From: an uncultured Verrucomicrobiota bacterium
GTDB taxonomy: Bacteria > Verrucomicrobiota > Verrucomicrobiia > Limisphaerales > JADLHS01
Length of the DNA: 8,203 nucleotides
Direction: 5' to 3'
Assembly: GCA_937894935.1 (NCBI GenBank)
Contig: CALAYC010000188.1
Span: forward strand, 1-8,203
The notes under the pieces were generated by a model, which saw only the letters and a list, made by a program, of their open reading frames with translations, was not told the DNA's origin and ran no database searches. A program made the position numbers and the translations under genes. Shown here piece by piece: positions 1 to 5,684 of the stretch. How positions within the stretch are numbered: position 1 is the first letter of the stretch; each line of letters begins with the position of its first letter.

Positions 1-147
1 CACTTTCTTCCAAGGAAGCTCGGAAACAGAGTGAATCCGGCTTCGGAGCGCGACGATTGAAACGTTCATACGCTCTGATTTAAGCACCTCTGATACCAGC
101 GTCCTGGCACTGGCCTATTCTCAGTCTGCCTATTCGCCGACAATCAG
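1..147. other. Intergenic or flanking stretch, no gene seen
   Basis: This stretch lies downstream of the response regulator stop and runs to the left window edge. No reading frame in it resembles a known protein. A short CTTCC-AA-GGAAG inverted repeat near positions 6-20 has too small a loop and no T-tract, so it is not a convincing terminator. The end of the kinase/regulator transcript is therefore not defined by anything visible here. Confidence 0.5.
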
Positions 148-774
148 CTATTTTGCCGGCCGAAATTTCAACGCCGCTTCGGTACGCGAATGCACATGCA
201 GTTTGTTGTAGATGTGTTTGAGATGCCAACGCACCGCCGCCACCGTCACACTCAAGCGCTCGGCAATTTCTTTGTTCGACAATCCATGCACCACGAGATC
301 GAGCACCTCGCGTTCGCGCGCCGTCAATTGCTCCACTTCGGTTGACACCGTCGTTTGCTCGCGAAAATAACCAATCACTTTGCGCGCTATCTCGCCACTC
401 ATCGCACCACCGCCTTGCTGCACCTCGCGCATGGCGTTCAACACCTCTTCCGGCGTCGAACGTTTCAGCAAATATCCTGATGCACCGGCTCGCAACGCGC
501 GAAAAATCCGATCTGGATCCTCGTAAACCGTCACCATGATGGCGTGCACGGACGGCAACAGCTCTTTCAGTTTTGCCACGCAATCCACGCCCGACATGTT
601 TGGCAGTTGAATGTCCATCAACACCAATTCGGGTTCATGCTTTGGCAAAACGCGCAACGCTTCTTCTGCCGTGGAACAGGTCACCACGCACCGGAAATCC
701 GGCGATAAATTCACAATCGTTTCCAGACCTTCCCGCGTCGTACGGTTATCCTCCACAATCGCCACTTTTGTCAT
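148..774 (-). CDS. NarL/FixJ-family response regulator (REC + LuxR HTH)
   Basis: A 208-residue cytoplasmic two-component response regulator, a normal length for the NarL/FixJ family. The N-terminal receiver domain (about residues 1-120) has the acidic pair E8-D9, the phospho-acceptor D54 in 'LVLMD', the switch T82 and the conserved K104 in 'GYLLKR'. The C-terminal LuxR-type helix-turn-helix (about 150-204) has 'LTAREREVLDLV' and 'SNKEIAERL' followed by the recognition helix around 'TVAAVRWHLKHIY'. Phosphorylation of D54 should promote dimerisation and DNA binding. The ATG overlaps the TGA of the upstream kinase gene as ATGA, which implies translational coupling and makes that kinase the cognate partner. 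The stop is TAG. All key residues are intact. Its DNA targets cannot be told from the sequence; the co-oriented GH16 gene is a candidate by proximity only. Confidence 0.95.
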   Translation of the reverse strand: MTKVAIVEDNRTTREGLETIVNLSPDFRCVVTCSTAEEALRVLPKHEPELVLMDIQLPNMSGVDCVAKLKELLPSVHAIMVTVYEDPDRIFRALRAGASGYLLKRSTPEEVLNAMREVQQGGGAMSGEIARKVIGYFREQTTVSTEVEQLTAREREVLDLVVHGLSNKEIAERLSVTVAAVRWHLKHIYNKLHVHSRTEAALKFRPAK

Positions 775-2885
775 GCTACATTTCCCTCCAATGGTAACTG
801 AAATTCGGCAGTCGTACCGCGACCGGGCTCACTTCGGATTTCCGCTTTTCCGCCCAATCGCTCCATCCGTTCGCGCATACTGACCAACCCATCGCGCCCG
901 GGTTCGGATGGGTCAGTTTCAGAAAATCCCTTGCCGTTATCCGTCACGGAAATTTTCAGATGATTATCAACCACCTCCATGCCGATGCGCACCTCGGTCG
1001 CACCTGAATGTCGCACGGCGTTGTTCAGCGCCTCTTTGAAAGCCAGAAAGACTCCGTGCCGAAATCGCGAATCCAGTGGCGTCGCCGGAAACGAGTCCGC
1101 CACCTGCAACCGACACGCAATGCCCGCCAGATTCAGAAACCGTTGCGCGAACAAGGAGTAATAACTCGCCAGCGACGCCACTGAATCGTATTTCGGATTC
1201 ACCGCCCAGACGATTTCATCCAGCGTCGCAACCACGGCACGCGAAACATTGGCGAGTTTATCAAGATAACGCTCGCGGGTTTCGCCGGGCAGCGACGGCG
1301 TGCGCACGAGCGAACCCAGCATGCTGACCTCCGTCAACGCGGCGCCCAATTCATCGTGAAGATCCTGCGCCACCCGCGTGCGTTCCTGTTCAATCAAATG
1401 CTGTCGCTCCACTCGCTGCCGCTCCTGAATCTGAATTTCCAATTCACGAGTCCGCTCCGTCACCTGCCGACGCAACACCACCACCCAACTCACCGACGCC
1501 AGCGTCGCGAAGCCGAGCGCCCCGGAAATCCATAACACCCGTTTCAATGTCCACCATGGCGGCGTTTGTAACAGCTCAACATCCCGCAACGTTCGCAGTT
1601 GAACGCGAAACGCCTTCGCTCGCCAACTTTCTCCCGCCCACCATTCGCCCGGTTCGATACGACACACTCCGGTGACAAGTATGCGACTGCCATTCTCCAG
1701 ATCCGCAAAAGCGTCTTGGCCGACTGACTGCTTGATGTATGCGTGAAAAATCGTTTCGCCTTCCTGCAAAATTAAATACCGCTCCGAACCGTGCAGCGCG
1801 CGATCCAACAACTTCGCGGCGACCTGAATCAATCGACAATCATACGTCCCTCGCAATGCTTCATCGGGTGTGATTCGCGCCGGCGTCGGCGGCACGCCGA
1901 CTCCAACTTTGCGATAAATCGCATCCTGCAACACCGGTGTGTATTCGCCCTGACTCGCGAAGCCCAAGGCTTCCACCTGATCGCCCAATTGCAACGGCTC
2001 GCTCTCGCGGGTTTGCACTTCCACACCTTGTTCGCCTTGTTGAATAAACAACGCGCGGCCCGGTTCGTAATGAATCACCGTGCCGGCTATTTTGACGCGA
2101 TGCCCGTAAGTTTCCTGCGGTGCAAATTGCAGCAGACTGCCAATCGGACGCGTGGGAACACTGAACGGATCTTCCGGCGCCGGTTGTTCGATCACCAGAT
2201 CTTCCGGACGCGGCACCATCAATCGAAACGCCAACAATTGGCGCCGCAGATTGAACAACGTCGAACAAACGCCGCGCACCCGCACGGTGCTATCAAGCAA
2301 GTCCTGCGTGCGTTTCACCGGCAAATGCCGTGCAAAGACCAGCAATCGTCCGCCGCCCGTCGCAATTTCAATCAGATGATGCTGCGACGCTTCATCATGT
2401 GTTACCCAACGCACAATGCCTGCGATTTCGACAAACTGACTGTCCTCCTTCCCGGTCGCCAATTGCTCATAAGAAACCGGCTTCGGTTTGGGCAACGAGG
2501 CTTCGCCGACAACAACGACGCGTTCGGGAATAACAATCGGCGCGTACTCGCCCGGGCTCGTGTAACCTTCGACTTCCACGACTTGACCAGGCGCAAGCGA
2601 TGGCGTTGCGCCGGATTGGCGAAGATAGATTCCCGCCGTTTCATCCTGAATAAACCGCGAGTAAAGCGTCTCGTCGAAGAACGTAACAACACCGCGCAAG
2701 CGCACGGGCAATCTTTGTTGCGCCTGTTGCACCGTCAGCCCTCGCACCTCCGCCGCCGTGCGTAATACTTCATTGGATTGAGCGACTGAGTCAATCCCGC
2801 CAATCAGCAACAGCGCAATCAGCAGAATACCGCTACGCCAACGTGAAAGTTGTCGTCGCAATTCAGTCGCAGGGTTGATGGCCAT
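771..2885 (-). CDS. Membrane sensor histidine kinase with repeated OB-like sensor modules
   Basis: A HisKA_3/HATPase histidine kinase that should phosphorylate the regulator encoded next to it. I prefer the ATG at 2885 (704 residues): it starts a typical export signal, with a basic n-region, hydrophobic 'GILLIALLLIGG' and a possible cleavage after 'SVA'. The frame stays open to a TTG at 2966 (731 residues), and the residue numbers here use that longer form. Residues about 77-465 hold four beta-rich OB-like modules, presumably outside the cytoplasmic membrane. A membrane helix at about 477-498 and a coiled-coil linker at about 500-530 follow. The phospho-acceptor is H537 in 'AQDLHDELG'. 'DEIVWAVNP' comes next, then the N-box near N648 ('EALNNAVRHSG'), the G1 box 'DNGKGF' near 676, and 'GLVSMRERMERLGG'. 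The catalytic core looks complete. The sensed ligand is unknown. The stop overlaps the regulator start by 4 bp. Confidence 0.9.
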   Translation of the reverse strand: MAINPATELRRQLSRWRSGILLIALLLIGGIDSVAQSNEVLRTAAEVRGLTVQQAQQRLPVRLRGVVTFFDETLYSRFIQDETAGIYLRQSGATPSLAPGQVVEVEGYTSPGEYAPIVIPERVVVVGEASLPKPKPVSYEQLATGKEDSQFVEIAGIVRWVTHDEASQHHLIEIATGGGRLLVFARHLPVKRTQDLLDSTVRVRGVCSTLFNLRRQLLAFRLMVPRPEDLVIEQPAPEDPFSVPTRPIGSLLQFAPQETYGHRVKIAGTVIHYEPGRALFIQQGEQGVEVQTRESEPLQLGDQVEALGFASQGEYTPVLQDAIYRKVGVGVPPTPARITPDEALRGTYDCRLIQVAAKLLDRALHGSERYLILQEGETIFHAYIKQSVGQDAFADLENGSRILVTGVCRIEPGEWWAGESWRAKAFRVQLRTLRDVELLQTPPWWTLKRVLWISGALGFATLASVSWVVVLRRQVTERTRELEIQIQERQRVERQHLIEQERTRVAQDLHDELGAALTEVSMLGSLVRTPSLPGETRERYLDKLANVSRAVVATLDEIVWAVNPKYDSVASLASYYSLFAQRFLNLAGIACRLQVADSFPATPLDSRFRHGVFLAFKEALNNAVRHSGATEVRIGMEVVDNHLKISVTDNGKGFSETDPSEPGRDGLVSMRERMERLGGKAEIRSEPGRGTTAEFQLPLEGNVA

Positions 2886-3004
2886 GACAAATCCGCAGAG
2901 GCGAAGTTTTCGTCGTTCACCAAACGGGATTACTTTGCTTGTGTCCGATGACAGGACGATTGTCAATCCGCATCAAAACCAAAGGAGGATTTATGGAAAG
3001 CCGG

Positions 3005-4636
3005 TCAGTTGACTCGCACCGCATAAAACCGTCGTGGATCGCTCACCGGATAAGAAACCGTCTTGATCTCGCCGTCGCCCGCCACCGTTTCCACCTCAGA
3101 CCACTCGTCATTTAAATTGTCCTTGGTCACGACCTGATAATTGGCGCCGGCTTCCGTTGGAAAGGAGATCTCAATCACTCCTTCGTCGTTCAACGTCACA
3201 TCAAGCATCGGCGGTGCGGGCGGCGGCGGAACGATTTCGGTCAATTGCGCTTCGTCAAAATAAATCGACCCCCAATCATAGAGGGTCTGAGAGAACGTTA
3301 CATCGAATCGCAACTTTACCGTCCCCGGTGGCGCGAGCATCTGGTTGGTGACGAGCGAAACCGGGAAAGTCTGTTGCGTCACGTCGAGATCAATCCAAGT
3401 GTTGATTGGCGTGTTCGTGTTGAACACCGCCGACGAATACTTCGCCAACAGATTCTCCGTCGCACCGAGAAACGATACCTCGACCACAGCCTGATTTTGA
3501 TCGCGAATATGATCCGTGTTCTGCGTGCGCGCTTTGATCGTCGCCGTCCAACGCGAACCCGGAACAGCCGCCACTTCCTGAAAAAACCCCGGCGAATTCG
3601 GGCCGCCATTGAAGTTGCCATAAACCTTACACGAATAGACGCCAAAGGCCGGATTGCGGATGCCTTGCGTATTGTCCGCGTTAATCGTCGGATCCCAAAC
3701 CAGACCGTTCGTGCTGACAATATTTCCACCCGCAGGATTGGCACTGGCGAAATTCTTCCCAATCCACGGTGCAAGCGTTCCAGTCTCAAAATCGCCATTC
3801 AGCAAAACGCCTGATGTCGTCGGCGGCGCATTGGAAATCGCATAAACGCGCACGTAATCAACTGTCATGCGTTGCGGGAAAACCGTCGTTTGATCCGGAT
3901 ACCCCGGCCAGTTACCACCCACCGCAACGTTCAGAATGATAAACTGCGGCGCATTGAAAACCCACGGCGCACCATTCGGCAAACTCGCGGGCGTCAGCGA
4001 AAAGAAATGCGTTCCATCCACAAACCACTTGATCTGATTTGTCGTCCACTCAACGGCGTAAACATGAAAATCATCCGCGAAGGCTGGATTGCCCGATAAC
4101 GAAAATGGCCCGCCAATCCCGTTCTCACCTGAGTAACCCGGTCCATGAACCGTTCCGTGAACTGTTGTCGGCTCGCGTCCGATATTCTCCAGAATATCAA
4201 TCTCGCCGCAGGTCGGCCAACCGACGGAAGTGATGTTTGTTCCCAACATCCAGAACGCCGGCCAGATTCCCTGCCCGCGCGGAATTTTGATGCGCGCCTC
4301 AATGCGCCCATAAGTCCAGGAAGCTTTCCCCTGCGTTTTCAACCGCGCCGAAGTGTAATCCGCGCCTGAAAAACTTTCCTGCTTCGCTTCGATGACCAGA
4401 TGACCGTTCTCAATCCGCGCGTTGTTCGTCCGCGACGTGTAATATTGCCACTCGTTATTTCCCCAACCGCTCGCGCCGATGTCGAAAGTCCATTTACTTG
4501 AATCCGGCGAACTGCCGTCCGGCTGGTCAAACTCGTCTGCCCAGACCAACGTCCAGCCGTTCGTTCCCTGCGCGACTGCGTTCCAGGCCAACGCGACACC
4601 GCTCAACAACACCGCCAGTTTTACGACTGTTTTCAT
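3005..4636 (-). CDS. Secreted GH16 beta-glucanase, laminarinase type
   Basis: A 543-residue glycoside hydrolase of family 16, predicted to cut beta-1,3 (or mixed 1,3/1,4) glucans such as laminarin by the retaining mechanism. Residues 1-22 form a signal peptide ending 'AVA' before Q23. The GH16 domain spans about 28-267 and shows 'VWADEFD', 'WGNNEWQYYT', 'GRIEARIKIPRGQGIWPAFWML' split around W125, and the catalytic ExDxxE motif E145-I-D147-I-L-E150. E145 should be the nucleophile and E150 the acid/base; the extra residue is the beta-bulge form seen in laminarinases. 'VDYVRVY' closes the domain. Residues about 275-470 ('LLNGDFETG...') look like a CBM-type jelly roll. After a proline-rich linker (about 471-477) comes a small beta-rich module ending 'RRFYAVRVN'. 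The ATG has no evident Shine-Dalgarno. The kinase gene follows on the same strand. Exact substrate is not determinable. Confidence 0.93.
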   Translation of the reverse strand: MKTVVKLAVLLSGVALAWNAVAQGTNGWTLVWADEFDQPDGSSPDSSKWTFDIGASGWGNNEWQYYTSRTNNARIENGHLVIEAKQESFSGADYTSARLKTQGKASWTYGRIEARIKIPRGQGIWPAFWMLGTNITSVGWPTCGEIDILENIGREPTTVHGTVHGPGYSGENGIGGPFSLSGNPAFADDFHVYAVEWTTNQIKWFVDGTHFFSLTPASLPNGAPWVFNAPQFIILNVAVGGNWPGYPDQTTVFPQRMTVDYVRVYAISNAPPTTSGVLLNGDFETGTLAPWIGKNFASANPAGGNIVSTNGLVWDPTINADNTQGIRNPAFGVYSCKVYGNFNGGPNSPGFFQEVAAVPGSRWTATIKARTQNTDHIRDQNQAVVEVSFLGATENLLAKYSSAVFNTNTPINTWIDLDVTQQTFPVSLVTNQMLAPPGTVKLRFDVTFSQTLYDWGSIYFDEAQLTEIVPPPPAPPMLDVTLNDEGVIEISFPTEAGANYQVVTKDNLNDEWSEVETVAGDGEIKTVSYPVSDPRRFYAVRVN

Positions 4637-4773
4637 TTTTTAGAAAACCGCTGCCATTGTTTTTGAAACGACGACATCAGCTCAAAGTTTCAGCACTAAA
4701 AGGGTGAATGGAGCGCAGCCTACAACAGGCACAGACCTTTGGGAACGGGGTCACCGCATTACTACCCATTTGG
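4637..4773. other. Intergenic region upstream of GH16; candidate dispersed repeat
   Basis: This 137-bp gap between the GH16 start and the IS should contain the native GH16 promoter, because the IS lies upstream of it. No convincing gene is present. A minus-strand frame runs through it, but it starts inside the IS and has no recognisable product. The tract around 4681-4770 has the look of the dispersed intergenic repeats common in large Verrucomicrobiota genomes. That is an impression, not something shown here. Confidence 0.4.
4656..4685 (-). promoter_or_regulatory. Weak candidate sigma70-like promoter for GH16
   Basis: Read on the minus strand, TTGAGC (4685-4680) and AACAAT (4661-4656) are separated by 18 bp. 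Each matches four of six bases of the sigma70 consensus, and the -10 lies about 20 bp before the GH16 ATG. The match is weak and could be chance. No operator for the adjacent regulator can be recognised. Confidence 0.2.
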
Positions 4774-4777
4774 CTAG
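4774..4777. repeat. Left target-site duplication CTAG
   Basis: CTAG directly abuts the left inverted repeat, and an identical CTAG abuts the right one. It fits the YTAR-type targets of IS5-superfamily elements. Because CTAG is palindromic, a 2-bp TA duplication with 1-2 bp longer repeats would read the same. Confidence 0.75.
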
Positions 4778-4793
4778 AAGCGGTTTCATAAAT
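4778..4793 (+). repeat. IS left terminal inverted repeat (16 bp)
   Basis: The sequence AAGCGGTTTCATAAAT is the exact reverse complement of 5627-5642. With the flanking CTAG included, the symmetry extends to 20 bp. This is the presumed transposase-binding end. Confidence 0.93.
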
Positions 4794-4806
4794 CATTTCG
4801 ATGTAA

Positions 4807-4825
4807 GTACTTTGTACTTGTACTT
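4807..4825 (+). repeat. Three near-tandem GTACTT hexamers in the IS leader
   Basis: GTACTT occurs at 4807-4812, 4814-4819 and 4820-4825, between the left inverted repeat and the transposase start. Such a leader could be a transposase-binding subterminal repeat or part of the promoter, but no -35/-10 pair is clear. Confidence 0.45.
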
Positions 4826-4852
4826 TTACGACGGCTTTGTGAAAAGCTAGGG

Positions 4853-5634
4853 ATGCAAAAGCCATTCTTGTCCGATGAACAGTGGGAGAAAATCCAACCG
4901 TTGTTGCCGAAGAAGAAACGCCGGCAGTTGCGCGGTCGTCCCTGGGCCGATGATCGCCGGGTGCTGGAAGGCATTCTCTGGGTGCTCAAAACTGGCGCGC
5001 GTTGGCGTGATCTGCCCAAAGAATATCCCAGCCCGAGCACGTGTTGGCGTCGACTCCAACAATGGGAGGAAGAAGAAATCTGGCTCAATATCTGGCGCGC
5101 GTTTCTTTCCGAATTGGACCAGCAACAAAAACTCAACTGGAGCGAATCGTTCATCGACGGAAGTTTTGCTTCCGCCAAAAAGGGGGCGAGCGAGTGGGAA
5201 AAACCAAGCGTGGCAAAGGCACAAAGTGGATGGTGGTGGTCGACGGCAAGGGTGTTCCTTTGGGAGTGCGATTGCTCGAAGCCAGTCCGGCGGAAGTCAC
5301 GCTCGTAGAATCCACGCTCTGTGCGCTGCCCAAAACGCTGCGTCGCAAAATCCAGAGGCTGATTGCCGACCGTGCTTACGACAGCGACAAACTGCGGGCG
5401 CATTTGGAAGAGCAAGGCATCGAGTTGATTTGTCCCCATCGCAAAGGGCGAAAGAAAAAAGCCACGCAGGATGGGCGCAAACTGCGGCGTTATCGACGCC
5501 GTTGGAAAATCGAACGCACCTTTGCCTGGCTGGGAAATTTTCGCCGGCTGGTGGTCCGCTACGAACGCAACCCACAAATGTATGAAGCCTTCTTTCACGT
5601 GGCCTGCTTGCTCATCACGCTTCGCCATTTATGA
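4853..5634 (+). CDS. IS5-family DDE transposase, two frames joined by -1 frameshift
   Basis: The transposase is encoded in two overlapping frames. The first starts at ATG 4853 and, unshifted, ends at 5308 (151 residues). It carries an IS5-type N-terminal DUF4096 region ('LSDEQWEKIQPLLP', 'GRPWADDRRVLEGILWVLKTGARWRDLP' split at W44) and the first catalytic aspartate D102 in 'FIDGSF'. The second frame, in the -1 register, carries the rest: 'GKTKRGKGTKWMVVVDG', the second aspartate D173 in 'IADRAYDSD' and the glutamate E221 in 'WKIERTFAWLGNFRRL'. Joining them at 5176-5186 gives a 260-residue DDE transposase with the family's 'AKKGGERVGKTKRGKG' reading restored. The stop TGA (5632-5634) is in the right terminal repeat. 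The protein should cut and join the element ends. The shift may be programmed, or a one-base deletion in a G-run. Confidence 0.9.
5176..5186 (+). promoter_or_regulatory. Candidate -1 frameshift (slippery) site
   Basis: CAAAAAGGGGG in frame reads (gc)C AAA AAG GGG G. Slipping back one base re-pairs AAG on AAA and GGG on GGG, moving the ribosome from the first transposase frame to the second exactly where homology continues. No strong downstream stem-loop is obvious by eye. Transcriptional slippage on the A/G run is an alternative. Confidence 0.65.
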
Positions 5635-5642
5635 AACCGCTT
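5627..5642 (-). repeat. IS right terminal inverted repeat (16 bp)
   Basis: Exact reverse complement of 4778-4793. It contains the transposase stop codon. Confidence 0.93.
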
Positions 5643-5646
5643 CTAG
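5643..5646. repeat. Right target-site duplication CTAG
   Basis: Second CTAG copy, immediately outside the right inverted repeat, matching the copy at 4774-4777. Confidence 0.75.
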
Positions 5647-5672
5647 GAAGTCGCAGCAAAGCGCCAGGCAGC

Positions 5673-5684
5673 GTCACGCGTGAC
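5673..5684. repeat. 12-bp perfect palindrome over the CLC stop codon
   Basis: GTCACGCGTGAC is self-complementary and includes the CLC stop (5674-5676). It is 27 bp from the IS end. There is no T-tract, so it is not a standard terminator; it could be a protein site or chance. Confidence 0.5.

Larger units (their letters stand above)
4778..5642 (+). mobile_element. Intact IS5-superfamily (IS427-like) insertion sequence, 865 bp
   Basis: A complete insertion sequence with perfect 16-bp terminal inverted repeats, a CTAG duplication on both sides, and a DDE transposase filling nearly the whole element. The length, the two overlapping transposase frames and the target type fit the IS427 group of the IS5 family. 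It lies between the CLC stop and the GH16 start, with the transposase opposite to both. The transposase stop codon lies inside the right repeat. Perfect ends and matching duplications suggest recent insertion and probable activity. Removing the element plus one CTAG leaves a native CLC-GH16 gap of about 168 bp. Confidence 0.92.

Noticed and set aside
1791..2765. Plus-strand 324-codon open frame opposite the kinase
   Set aside because: It is antisense to a well-supported histidine kinase, is loaded with Arg, His and Gln as expected from reverse reading of GC-rich coding DNA, and resembles no family.
2886..2966. N-terminal extension of the kinase from TTG 2966
   Set aside because: The extra 27 residues precede a complete signal-like segment that starts well at ATG 2885. 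The frame is open, but neither start has a good Shine-Dalgarno, so this is a preference and not proof.
4677..4865. Minus-strand 62-codon frame across the IS left end
   Set aside because: It begins inside the IS and runs across the insertion junction, so it cannot be an ancestral gene, and it matches nothing recognisable.
4875..5585. Plus-strand 236-codon frame in the IS in the third register
   Set aside because: The DDE residues and the IS5 signature lie in the other two plus frames; this one has no transposase motif.
4786..5628. Minus-strand 280-codon open frame through the whole IS
   Set aside because: It is antisense to the transposase, whose catalytic motifs are clear. The long frame follows from codon bias and has no recognisable domain.
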